From the NCBI GenBank assembly GCA_947471745.1, contig CANJKZ010000506.1:62001-126000 (forward strand): a stretch of DNA of 64,000 nt. Reading direction: 5' to 3'. Positions 11,062 to 21,462 of the stretch are shown piece by piece (positions within the stretch are counted from its first letter, which is position 1; each line of letters starts with the position of its first letter). The notes under the pieces are model-generated. The model was not told the origin of the DNA, made no database searches, and worked only from the letters and a program-made list of their open reading frames with translations. The DNA is from Closterium sp. Naga37s-1 (Eukaryota; Streptophyta; Zygnematophyceae; Desmidiales; Closteriaceae). A program made the position numbers and the translations under genes.

Positions 11062-11893
11062 TCAAACAGAGAACTTCCACTCCTTCTCCAGCAACAAGGC
11101 TGGGCGCCTGCCACCATGCTTGCAGTGGAAGACGGCAGTGACCTGCAAGCATGAAGGAGACAAACCCATAAATGATAATAAGAAAAAGGCTAACATCAGC
11201 ATACAATGGCGAGCTTGTAAGGCCGCTTACCTTGAAAGGACCACCTTCACCGGTGTGCTTATGGTACTCGACTTCAGCCCGCTCCCTGTGGTGCCAGTAT
11301 GACACCTCCAGGTGATCCCTTTTCATCTTCTGCTTGATTTGAAATCCCAAGGCCCATTTCCCCTCGCCGAAGTCGTACAGTGGCTTAAAGATGGTGTCCT
11401 TGTACCTGTGCTCCAATCGCACCAAAGGACCATTCTTGGCAAAATTGTGTTTCACAACCGCCTTAGTGTCATCGGTCAGTGCGGTGTTGGCCTCCAGCGT
11501 CGTCACACCAGGGCCGTGGTGGTGGACGAAGGTAAGATGCACGAACTTATCGGCCACTTTCGTGTGCCCGTGGAATTGGAACCTTGTGAACTGCAGAGCG
11601 AGGAGTAGGGAAAGAAGGATTTTAGCTCATACCGTGACATCAAAAGCTGAAAGGACAATCTTTTATGGGCTGCATGGGTTCAAGCCTACCTTCTTGTGGA
11701 AGTGATGCTCCAAAATGAAATGACCAGGCTTTTCCACGGCGACTTCTGTATCCTCCTTGATACTTCCAACATCCCTCAAGGTCTTGTCCGTCAATGAAAG
11801 CTTCAGCTTCAAATCTTCCAGCCAAACGCCTACAGTGGCCTGAAACTTCTCAGTCTCAGAATTGTACTTCGACTTGAGAGTAAGCTTCGTCAT
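11062..11893 (-). CDS. OEP24: Outer envelope pore protein 24 (OEP24)-like
   Basis: Beta-barrel channel of the plastid outer envelope passing sugar phosphates and other small anions. Three exons in gene order: 11893-11690, 11590-11231, 11142-11062, giving 214 residues; the Arabidopsis protein is of nearly the same length. The N-terminus alternates polar and hydrophobic residues (KLTLKSKYNSETEKFQATVG), then LKLKLSLTDKTL and VAVEKPGHFILEH, then strands containing FVHLTFVHH and KALVKHN-like motifs (written KAVVKHNF here). There is no transit peptide, as expected for an outer-membrane barrel. The start is the ATG at 11893; a TTG 12 bp upstream is in frame but not a usual start. Divergent from eIF5B, with 793 bp between the two starts. 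Confidence 0.85.
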
Positions 11894-12686
11894 GGCGGAA
11901 ACCAAGGAAAACCACTACTTGGCAGCTGGATGGATGGACAGGAATGTGGAAGTAACAGGAATGAAAATGCTTCAGAATGGGCGCTTCTGAGGGAAATTTG
12001 GCATTTTGACGTTGTGGCGTGGCACACCATGTGGGTGCTTGGAGGGGAAAGTCCTTGCCAGGCCTGCCCGTTAAGATGGGAGTTACCGTCGTAAGTTTTT
12101 ATCGAAGAGTTCCTTTTGAAAATGCACAGCAGCTAATGCAAAACTTTGTCAAGTGACTTATTGTAAATCTGTTGGGGCCCCACTTTCACAATTTTGGGGT
12201 CAGATCTAAACATAGCAATCGGTAACCAGACCGACAAGCATGACGTGGATCCTGGAGTGTCAGCATGATGGCCATGAGCTGGAAACTGGTTTCATTACAC
12301 GTGGAAGCATTTGTTTCCTTCACAGAGCCTCGTCAGAGCTGACGTGCTGATGAGGCCACAAACCACTCCATCCAATCTCAAGGCCCAACAGTAATTTTTG
12401 CGATTCTCTCCGCTGCATCTCTGTACTCTTTGCAAACATACTCGAACTTGTAGTGCAAGTACCAGCATGTACCTTCCATATGCTATTATGACCCTGGTTG
12501 GGCAAATTATGTGGAAATATTACTTCTGAAGGGTTTAGGACCGTCGAGCTTTTCACCTACAACCTAGGATCGAGGGTTTGTGCCTCCAAACATAGCTCTT
12601 CGCTTTCAACTGATCTCCATAGCTCAGTGTCCAACTGATCTCCATTGTCACCGCGTTTCACGTCAGTAAACCTCGTTTCCGCACTT
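11894..12686. other. Divergent promoter region between OEP24 and eIF5B
   Basis: No coding region recognised. The two genes are transcribed away from one another, so this 793-bp stretch must carry both promoters unless unannotated leaders extend further. No TATA box of confidence and no repeat was seen. Confidence 0.5.
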
Positions 12687-15600
12687 ATGGCGCGGAAGAA
12701 AGGCGCCAAGCGCGGGGACGATAGCGAGGACGAGGCATCTGCAGAAGCGCCGGCCGTAGAGCAGGAAACCAAGAAGGGCGGTAAGGCCGCCCGGAAGAAC
12801 CGCAAAGGGAGGGCCGGAGACGATGACGACTACGAGCCTCCGCCTGATGACGTGGCAGCAGCTGTCGATGACGTGGATGATGAACCAGTGTCGTCAGTCA
12901 AACGCAAGGGTAAGGGCAAGAGTGGTGCGTCGGGGTTCGCTGCGCTGATGGACGCAGAGAATGGCGGGGCGGCGGAGGATGCGGAGGAGGACGAGGAGGA
13001 GGAGGAGAAGGCGAGGGGGGGGATGGGCAAGGGGGGGAAGAAGGCAGGACAGGACGAGGACGACGAGGAGGAGGCGCGGGGAGGCGGGGGCGGAGGAGGG
13101 AAGAAGGGGGGCAAGAAGGGCAAGAAAGGCAAGAATCGTCGCGACGACTTCGACGACGATTTCGCAGACCCCGTTGCGGACGCAGCGGCGGAAGAGAACG
13201 GCAAACCCGTCGGTGCTAAACTCGAGGAGGGGGACAGCGATGGGGCGGTGGGCCCGGGATATCTGGTGGTGGGGGAGATCAAATCGGCGCGCAAGGTGAA
13301 GAAGGCCGACAAGCTCAAGGCGTGCCTCGTCGACATCGGCGGCGCGTCGCCCATTCCGATCGTGTGCGGCGGGACCAACGTGCGCGCGGGGCTGCGCGTG
13401 ATCGTGTGCCCCGCGGGGTGCGCCGTGCCGTCGACGGGCGCGGCGGTGAAGAAGGCGAGCATCAAGGGCGAGGAGAGCCTCGGGATGATCTGCTCGCGCG
13501 CGGAAATGGGGTGGGCGGACGCCGCCACCGAGGTCGTCGAGCTGGACGCGCGCGCGTTCAGCGTGGGGGACAAGGCGCCGCTGGAAGATCCCAATGTAGG
13601 TGCTGGTGACGTGGCGGAGGAGGCGGATGACGTGGCAATGGCGTTTACGGGGAAGAAGAAGGGGAAGAAGGGGAAGGGGGGGAAGGGGAAGAAGGTGGAG
13701 GAGGAGGAAGAGGAGGAAGAGTCGGTGGTGACGAGCGTTGCGCGCGACGAAGAGGAGGAGGCGGAAGAGGATTCGATGGCTATGGCGTTCGCGGGTAAGA
13801 AGAAGAGCAAGAAGAAGGACAAGGGGCGGAAGCAGCAGGAGGAGGAGGACGACGAGGAGGAAGAGGCGAAGGAAGAAGTAGCGGCGGAGGAGGAGGAGGA
13901 AGAGGAGGAGGAGGTGGTGCCGAGTAAGAAGGCGAGTTCCGCACTGCAGCTGCTGGCGGCGCTGGGCGACGATGGGGGTGAGGAAGACGAGGAGGAGAAG
14001 GAGGAGGAGAAGGAGGAGGAGAAGGAGAAGGAGGAGGAGGATGAGATGGCGATGGCGTTCAGCGGCAAGAAGAAATCGAAGAAGGGCAAGAAGAAAATGA
14101 CCTCCGCGCAGCTCGACGCGCTCATGGCGGAGGCGGACGGCGACGCGGCGGAAGGGGGGGCGCAGGAGGCGCAGGAGGCGCAGGAGGCGGAGGAGCGCAA
14201 GGAGGAGGAGGGGGGGAAGGGGAAGAAGGGGGGGAAGGCGGCGGCGGGGGAGGACGACATTGATGCGCTGCTGAAGGAGCTTGAGGCGCCCAAGGCGGGG
14301 GGCGGGGGGGGGAAGAAGAAGAAGAAGGAGAAGGAGGGGAAGAAGAAGAGTGGGCGCACGGCGGAGGAGGAGGCGGAGCTTGATCGCATCCTCGCGGAGC
14401 TCGACGCGCCCGCGCCCGCGCCCGCGGGGGGGCAGGCGCCCGCCGCGGATGGGAAGGCGGACGGCGGGGTTGCTGAGGCGGAGGCGGGCAAGGCAGACGC
14501 CGCCGCTTCTGGTGATGCTGCTGCGGAGGGGGAGGGGGAGGAGGAGGAGGCAGGGGGAGGCGGTGGAGGGGCGGAGTCTGCTGCGGCAAAGAAGAAGAAG
14601 AAAAAGAAGGAGAAAGAGAAGGCCGCCAAGGCTGCTGCCGCTGCCGCTGCCGCTGCTGCTGCTGCAGGCGCGAAGGAGGAGGAGGCGGCGGCGGAGGGCG
14701 CGGGGAAGGCGGTGGATCTGAAGAAGCTGCCGAAGCACGTGCGCGAGATGCAGGAGCGGCTGGCGCGGCTGAAGGAGGCGGAGGAGAAGCGCAAGCGCGA
14801 GGAGGAGGAGCGGGAGCGCAAGGAGAGGGAGGAGGAGGAGCGACTGGCGGAGCTGGAGAGGCAGCGCGAGGAGGCGAAGCAGCGGCGCAAGCAGAAGGAG
14901 AAGGAGAAGAAGGAGCAGCTTAAGAAGGAGGGGAAGCTGCTGACGGGGAAGCAGAAGGAGGAGGCGAAGCGGCTTGCCGCCATGCGCGAACAGCTGCTGG
15001 CGCGCACTGGGGGCGCGGAGGGTGATGAGAGCGCGGGGGCGGGCGCGGGGAAGAAGCGCGGCGGAGTGTTTGACAGGCGGAAGAAGGGCAAGCAGCAGCA
15101 GCAGAAGCAGGAGGCGGGTGGGAAGGAGGAGGGGAAGGAGGAGGGGAAGGAGGACGCGGAGGGCGGTGATGTGGAGGAGGCGAAGGAGGAGGAGAGTGCA
15201 GTGGAGGGTGTGAGTGAGGTGGTGGAAAATGTGGATGAAGCAGCACATGTGGAAGAGAAGAAAGAAGAGGAGGAGGAGGAGAAGAAGGAGAAGGAGGAGA
15301 AGGAGGAGAAGGAGGAGGAGAAGAAGGAAGAGGAAGAGGAAGAGGAGGAGGAGGAGGAGGAGGACTGGGATGCAAAGAGCTGGGATGCGGAGGCAGTGAA
15401 GATACCCAAGCTCAAGGGCGCGTTCGATGAGGAGGAAGAGGAGGAGGAGGAGAAGGTTAGTGCCGCCGCTGCTGCTAAACCTGCTGCCAAGGCCAAACCG
15501 GCAGATGGAGCTGCTAAGAAGGCTGCTGCTGCTGCTAAGGCGAAGGGTAAGGCGGCAGGTGGCAAGGGGAAAGTGGAGGAGGAGAGTGAGGAGGAGGAGG

Positions 15601-18600
15601 ATAGCGAGGAGGAAGACGATGATGATGACGAGGAGAGCGACGAGGAGGAAGGGGAGGAGGCGCGGAGGATGGAGGCGAGGGAGCGGCGCGAGCAGCGGAA
15701 GCAGGAGGCGATGAAGGCACGCAGCGCGGAGGACCTACGATCCCCCATCTGCTGCATCCTGGGCCACGTGGACACGGGGAAGACGAAGCTGCTGGACTGC
15801 ATCCGCCGCACCAACGTGCAGGAAGGCGAAGCGGGCGGCATCACGCAGCAGATCGGCGCGACTTACTTCCCCATGGCGAATATCCGCGAGAGAACGCGTG
15901 AGCTCAAGGCGGACGCGAGTCTGCGCGTGCCGGGGCTGCTGGTGATTGACACGCCCGGCCACGAGTCGTTCACGAACCTGCGCGCGAGAGGGTCGGGGCT
16001 GTGTGATATTGCCATTCTGGTGGTGGATCTGATGCACGGGCTGGAGCCGCAGACTATCGAGTCGCTCAACCTGCTCAAGATGCGCAAGACGCCCTTCGTT
16101 GTTGCTATGAACAAGGTGCGTTATGAGGCGGGGGGTGGATGGGATGTGTGATGGGCTGGAGCCGCGGACCATCGAGTCACTCAACCTGCTCAAGATGCGC
16201 AAGACGCCCTTCGTGGTTGCCATGAACAAGGTGCGTGTGCGGGAGGGGCTGTGTTGTTACATGGGGTGGGTTGGTTGGCACACTCTTGTTGCCATGTGAC
16301 GTGCTGTTTCAGAACCTTCCTGTGCCTGTGCATGCCATGCCATCCCATGCCATGGCTTCGGGCCTTAAGATGGTCTCATGCTGTACCATCCCGTCTGCAT
16401 CATGCCATCCACGTGGCATCCACCCCCTTGTGCCAGGTGGACCGCATCTACGGGTGGAACGCGACGCCCAATGCGCCCATCCGCGCGGCGCTGAAGAAGC
16501 AGACGAGAGACGCCATCCTCGAGTTCGACCGCCGCACCGACCAGGTGCGCGCCTGCGAGGGCGGCAGGGGGGCAGGAGGCGTGGGGCAGAGGGGACGGGA
16601 TGCAGTGGGGACAGGGGGGGCAGGGGGGTGGGGTTGGCGGGGAGCGCATGGGCAGAGGGATGGAGCAGAATGCTATGAGGGGTCGTTTCTCGCTTGCTGC
16701 TGACATTCGCCTCCAGCCTGCCCTCATTCATTGCAACCCCTCGTGTCTTCCCTCCTCCTCCCCATCATGTCTGTCCGCTGCTCACAGGTGATGCTGGAGC
16801 TGAAGGAGCAGGGGTTGAACGCGGCGCTCTACTACAAGAACCCCGACATACGCAAGTTCATCTCCATCGTCCCCACCTCCGCCATCAGGTGAGTTAACCC
16901 TGCTTACTCTGCCACTCACGTCCATATGCCCCCGTTCCCCCTTCCCCCATGCCCCAATCCTCCATAACCCCTCCCCCCATTGCCCATTTCCCTTCTGCCA
17001 ACCGCTCACTTCCCCGTTCCCCCCTGCGCTGATCCTCCTTTCCCGGCCAAACCCATGTGCCCAATGCCTCCTTCCCTTCCCCCATGACTCTCTCACACAC
17101 CCGCGCACCCTCTCCCCCCTCTCTTGGCAGTGGCGAGGGCGTGCCGGACCTGCTGCTGCTGCTGGTGCAGCTGACGCAGAAGCTGATGGAGGAGCAGCTC
17201 ATGTACGTGGCGAGCGTGCAGTGCACGGTGCTGGAGGTGAAGGTCATCGAGGGGCTGGGCACCACCATCGACGTCGTGCTCGTCAACGGCGTGCTGCATG
17301 AAGGCGACCAGATCGTTGTGTGCGGCCTGCAGGTGAGGGGTGGGTGCTGGTGGGTGAGGGAGAGAGGGGCGGTGCAGGAGGTGAAGGAGGGGCAGTGCAC
17401 GGTGCTGGAGGTGAAGGTCATCGAGGGCCTGGGCACCACCATCGACGTCGTTTTGGTTAATGGGGTGCTGCACGAGGGCGACCAGATCGTTGTGTGCGGT
17501 TTGCAGGTGGGGCGCACAGGTGGGGGAAAGCAGGTTGGACACACAGGGGGGTTGGCAGATGGGGGAGGAGAAGGGGGGTTGTGGACATGGGGGCTGAGAA
17601 GGCGTATGGGACCTTGTGGTTTGGGTGGCCTTGTGGCTTGGCGTGAGAGTATCTGTTCAGTTGCTTGCCTCCTGTGATCATGACCTTATTTGTATGCCTG
17701 TATGTTGCCATCCCATGGTGCTGTGTGCCTGCATGTGATGTCCTTGTGCTGCAGGGGCCCATAGTGACGAGCATCAGAGCGCTGCTGACGCCACACCCCA
17801 TGAAGGAGCTGCGAGTCAAGGTCGGTCACCCATTCCGTCCAGTCTGCGCCTTCACCTCCTCATCATCGCTGCCTGGCTATTGCTCTTGCTCCTTCCCCGG
17901 TAGATCTGGCAGGCCCATCTTCGTTCCGCTCGCACTGCTTGCTCCACCTGTTCGCTTACACTGCTTCCTTGCACCACACACCTCCCTGCCGTGTGCCCAA
18001 TCTATCCGCAACTCTAACCCGCTCCTCCCATTCATCCTCTCCCGGTCGCTCTTCTTCCTTGCCTTCTCCCTGCCCTTTCCTCCCCCAGGGCTCGTACATG
18101 CATCACAAGGAGCTGCGAGCAGCACAAGGCATCAAGATCACGGCCCAGGGGCTAGAGCACGCAGTGGCAGGCACGCAGCTGTACGTGGTGGGACCCGACG
18201 ACGACGTAGACGAGTTGCGAGAGGAGGCCATGGCGGACGTGAAGGGCGTGCTGTCGCGCGTCGACAAGAGCGGCGAGGGCGTGAGCGTGCAGGCGAGCAC
18301 GCTGGGGTCGCTGGAGGCGCTGCTGGAGTTCCTCAAGAGCCCTGCTGTGAAGATTCCGGTTTCGGGGATTGCGATTGGGCCGGTGCATAAGAAGGATGTG
18401 ATGCGTGCGAGTGTGATGCTGGAGAGGAAGAAGAAGGAGTATGCCGTCATCCTCGCCTTCGATGTCAAGGTGCACGCGCTGCCCTTCCATGTCACATGGC
18501 CTTCCCTGCACCCGCCACCACCACTACTGCCCATCAATTTATGTCAGGATCCTGTGCATCCCATGACCTCCAGTCCCTGACCTCCAGTCCCTGACCTCCT

Positions 18601-20590
18601 GCCACGCATATGGGTGTGCCCACCTGCCAAGGGGGGGAAACAAGCCCAAGCCCAACGCCCAAGCCCAACGCCCAAGCCCAACGCCCAAGCCCAACGCCCA
18701 AGCCCAACGCCCAAGCCCAACGCCCAAGCCCAACGCCCAAGCCCAACGCCCAAGCCCAACGCCCAAGCCCAACGCCCAAGCCCAACGCCCAAGCCCATGC
18801 CCAAGCCCAACGCCCAAGCCCAACGCCCAAGCCCAACGCCCAAGCCCAACGCCCAGTCCCTGACCTCCAGTCCCTGAGCTCCATGCCTCTTCAGTCTCTT
18901 CCCCCCCCCGCCTCCCCCCCATGGCTGTATGCGGGAATGCAGGTATCAACGGAGGCTCGGGAGATGGCTGAGGAGCTGGGAGTGCGCATCTTCACAGCAG
19001 ACATCATCTACCATCTGTTTGACCAGTTCACCGCTTACATGGCGGGCCTTGTATGGCTCCTTGCCCACTTCATCCATTCTTCTTTTTACTACCCCTCCCC
19101 ACTTGCCGGCAGGTGTCGACGGAGGCGAGGGAGATGGCGGAGGAGCTGGGAGTGCGCATCTTCACAGCAGACATCATATACCACCTGTTCGACCAGTTCA
19201 CCGCTTACATGGCGGGCGTGAAGGACGAGAAGCGCGCGGAGGCCGCGGAGGAGGCGGTGTTTCCCGTGGTGCTGAAAATCATGCCTAACTGCATCTTCAA
19301 TAAGAAGGACCCTATTGTGCTCGGTGTTGAGGTGCTGGACGGCATTGCCAAGGTGAGGAGTGGTGCTGGACGGCATTGCCAAGGTGAGGAGCGGTGCTGG
19401 ACGGCATTGCCAAGGTGAGAGAAGGGACGGAGGGGGGGGAGCGTGGGGGAGCAGGAGGGTTTGAGGGGGTCAAGTGGGGTTCAGTCACCAAAGAAGCTCT
19501 GAGGTCGTATCTCCAGCAAGTGTCAAGAAGGGCTTGGTTTCAAGCGTTGTTAACGGTTGACACCAAGTGGAGCCGCGTGTGAGCGCGGCTCCAGCCTGGT
19601 GTCAATGTTGGGCACATTGGACGATTTCCCGCGATCACATTGGTTGGTTTAGCTGACACCAGGAGGGATAGTCCTCCATGTGTTTTCCGAGTTGGTGTCA
19701 TCCCTTCTTGACACTTGCTGGAGATACGACCTGAGATGTGTCGTGTGTGCAAGTCATCCTGAGCAAGTGTTAACTATTCTCTCGCCACTTGTTTCATTTC
19801 ACCGCCGTGGCAGGTGGGCACGCCCATATGTGTGCCGGGGCGTGAGTTCATAGACATAGGCAAGATCGCATCCATGGAGAAGGATCACAAGATGGTTGAC
19901 ACCGCCAAGAAGGGCCAGGCCGTTGCCATGAAGGTAAGCCGCTCTCATGCTTCTCCTGCCTCATCTCCCGTGTCTCCTCTCTTTTACACGCCTTCTCCGT
20001 TGGCCTGCCCCCCTTCTCCCTCTCAGTCGCTCCCTCGCCCCTCATGACACCTCTGCTCCTGCCAGCCATGCTGCTTTCCCCTCACATCGCTCCCCACTGC
20101 CTTCCTGCATCTGCCTGTGTATGTGTGCATGGCACGAGGGCGTCAGATCGTGGGGGTGAACGCGGAGGAGATACAGAAGTCGTACGGGCGGCACTTTGAC
20201 AGCGATGACGAGTTGGTCAGCCGCATCACTCGCAACTCCATCGACCTGCTCAAAGAGAACTACCGCGTATGCATGCCCCCCCGCTCCCCCTCCCTCCAAT
20301 GCTCCTGCCCTGCCCCTGCCCCAACCACCCTCCCTCGCCGCCCTTTCCCCAACCACCCTCCCTCTCCGCCCTTGCTTTCTCTCGTCAGGCCTTTTCAGTT
20401 CCTGTAATCTTCCCTGCCCATCTTGCCCTCCAATGCCCTCACCTTCTGTTGCTCGCGTTTTCGCACATCTCCCTGTCGCCATTTCACTCGGCATCCTCCC
20501 CCTATGCCGTGTGGCATGAACCAGGACGACTTGAGTCGAGAGGATTGGATCCTGGTGGTCAAGCTCAAGAAGCTCTTCGACATTCCCTAG
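12687..20590 (+). CDS. eIF5B: Translation initiation factor eIF5B, with an extra tRNA-binding domain
   Basis: Ribosome-dependent GTPase that joins the 60S subunit and positions initiator Met-tRNA. Ten exons: 12687-16115, 16437-16544, 16788-16888, 17131-17332, 17755-17820, 18089-18469, 19113-19352, 19814-19933, 20147-20266, 20525-20590; 1610 residues in one frame. The first about 1000 residues are Lys/Glu/Ala-rich with three [17 protein letters not shown] motifs (near residues 315, 364, 453). The G domain starts near residue 1018: GHVDTGKT (G1), [10 protein letters not shown] (G2), DTPGHE (G3), NKVD (G4, split by intron 1). Domains II-IV follow and the protein ends LKKLFDIP. Odd features: a PheT-like tRNA-binding domain at residues about 190-302, and partial exon copies in several introns that must be skipped. 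Longer than usual for the family because of the N-terminal expansion. Confidence 0.95.
13257..13595 (+). other. PheT/YtpR-type tRNA-binding OB-fold domain inside eIF5B
   Basis: Residues about 190-302 of the eIF5B reading frame, with no intron between this segment and the GTPase domain. The segment matches the tRNA-binding domain (tRNA_bind family) of bacterial phenylalanyl-tRNA synthetase beta: [61 protein letters not shown] and a closing [19 protein letters not shown]. The run ADKL, IVCG-NxRxGLRV, SxGMxCSxxE is highly characteristic. Standard eIF5B descriptions do not include this domain. It is flanked on both sides by Lys/Glu-rich low-complexity sequence. Confidence 0.85.
16153..16230 (+). 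repeat. Copy of eIF5B exon 1 tail plus donor in intron 1
   Basis: 78 bp repeating 16038-16115, including the following GTGCG donor. Five codons differ and four are silent (only CAG to CGG changes the residue). It ends, like the working exon, at the NK of the G4 motif. It is 115 bp downstream of the original, so it is out of register and must be removed with the intron. Confidence 0.9.
17393..17506 (+). repeat. Copy of eIF5B exon 4 tail plus donor in intron 4
   Basis: 114 bp repeating 17219-17332. Ten codons differ and all ten are silent. The copy lies 174 bp downstream, a multiple of 3, and the intervening intron sequence has no stop, so reading through would add 58 residues duplicating part of domain II. 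Confidence 0.9.
18643..18854. repeat. 13-bp minisatellite in eIF5B intron 6
   Basis: About 16 copies of CCCAAGCCCAACG, one copy altered near 18796. All frames stay open on both strands, giving spurious Pro/Lys- and Trp/Gly-rich frames. Confidence 0.95.
18943..19052 (+). repeat. Copy of eIF5B exon 7 head plus acceptor in intron 6
   Basis: Repeats 19113-19220 with its acceptor. Eight codons differ and all are silent (for example GTG/GTA, TCG/TCA, AGG/CGG, ATA/ATC). The copy is followed by a GTATGG that could act as a donor. The downstream copy is the complete exon. Confidence 0.9.
19353..19414 (+). repeat. Two extra 31-bp copies of eIF5B exon 7 tail plus donor
   Basis: GTGCTGGACGGCATTGCCAA followed by GGTGAGGAG occurs at 19332, 19363 and 19394. 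The first is the true exon end (donor at 19353); the next two lie in the intron and each carries a usable GTGAG donor. Confidence 0.9.
19503..19731. mobile_element. Short inverted-repeat element (MITE-like) in eIF5B intron 7
   Basis: 229 bp bounded by perfect 30-bp inverted repeats (19503-19532 with 19702-19731; outer end GGTCGTATCTCC). It is flanked by TGA on both sides (19500-19502 and 19732-19734), a plausible 3-bp target duplication. The interior holds a hairpin at about 19556-19604 built from TTGACACCA and GGAGCCGCG with their complements. No coding capacity. The 3-bp duplication and GG start suggest a PIF/Harbinger-like origin, but the superfamily is not certain. Confidence 0.8.
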
Positions 20591-21462
20591 GCGCACGCCC
20601 TGATCCATGATGGTGGTACCCTTCCTGCACTATGCATTGAGAAGGATACATTGGAAAAACTGGTGTTTGATTGCGACCTCCTGTGTACACTCCCAACAGT
20701 CAATCCCATGTTTTTTCTGCGGAAACAGGCATGAGCACACACTAGCGTGCCCACACAAGCTGAAGTTGACGTGAAACGCATACATCAGCATGAAAGCATT
20801 GGTAGGAACGCGCCCTAAACCCCACACACATACGATGACACGGACACACACACTGTGCGTGAGCACTTGTACCGTACATGAGAGCACATTTGCATGCGCA
20901 TGGAACCCCTTTGAGATGACAAGAACACTCTCGTGGGAGCACATTTGCATGACCACACACATGGGCATGAATGCACATTGACATGCACCCCTTGCAGTTG
21001 GAGGAAGTCACTACAGTATGCCCAGTTGTAGTCGGACATCCCATACTGATGCACTCCCCTCTCAGTTCCTCTGCTGTGTTGGTTCCATATACTAAAACGT
21101 CATGTGAAAACAATCCATGTCGAGTGGAAACAATCTATGTCATGTGAAAACCATGCAAAATGTCGTGTGAAAGCCATGCAAAATGTCATGTGAAAGCCAT
21201 GGAAAGCTTCATGTGAAAACCATGGAAAGTGTCATGTGGCCATAGAAAGTGTCATATGAAAACGATTTTTTCACTAAAACGTGGACAACTAGTTAGACTC
21301 GACCCTAGGATCCTAGTATATGCATAGTATAGTGTCGTTTTCCCCTAGCAGCATGCTGCACCGCGTGGTTGACAGCAGGAGGCAAACTAGGTTCCCCTTC
21401 TTCTCCCTCCATGCCGCCACGCCTCGGCTTATTCGCTGTCGAGTCGCTGCAAGCCCCGCCCT
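20591..21462. other. Convergent 3' flanks of eIF5B and the secreted-protein gene
   Basis: No gene recognised. The stretch 20790-21000 is rich in CACACA and CATG words and open in several frames by composition only. A tandem repeat follows at 21099-21263. Confidence 0.5.
21099..21263. repeat. Imperfect tandem repeat of about 27 bp
   Basis: About six diverged copies of a unit like GTCATGTGAAAACCATG with a short A-rich spacer (CAAAAT or GAAAGT). Non-coding, between convergent genes. Confidence 0.8.

Noticed and set aside
12830..15844. A 1004-codon minus-strand open frame opposite eIF5B, Ser/Pro-rich
   Set aside because: It is the complement of the Lys/Glu-rich (AAG/GAG) coding strand, which lacks stops on the other strand by composition. 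The plus strand has the GTPase motifs.
16231..16703. Separate small genes in eIF5B introns
   Set aside because: Frames coincide with exon 2 and flanking intron sequence; no independent start or domain.
18534..18949. Trp/Gly/Leu repeat proteins on the minus strand
   Set aside because: Translation of the 13-bp minisatellite in an eIF5B intron.
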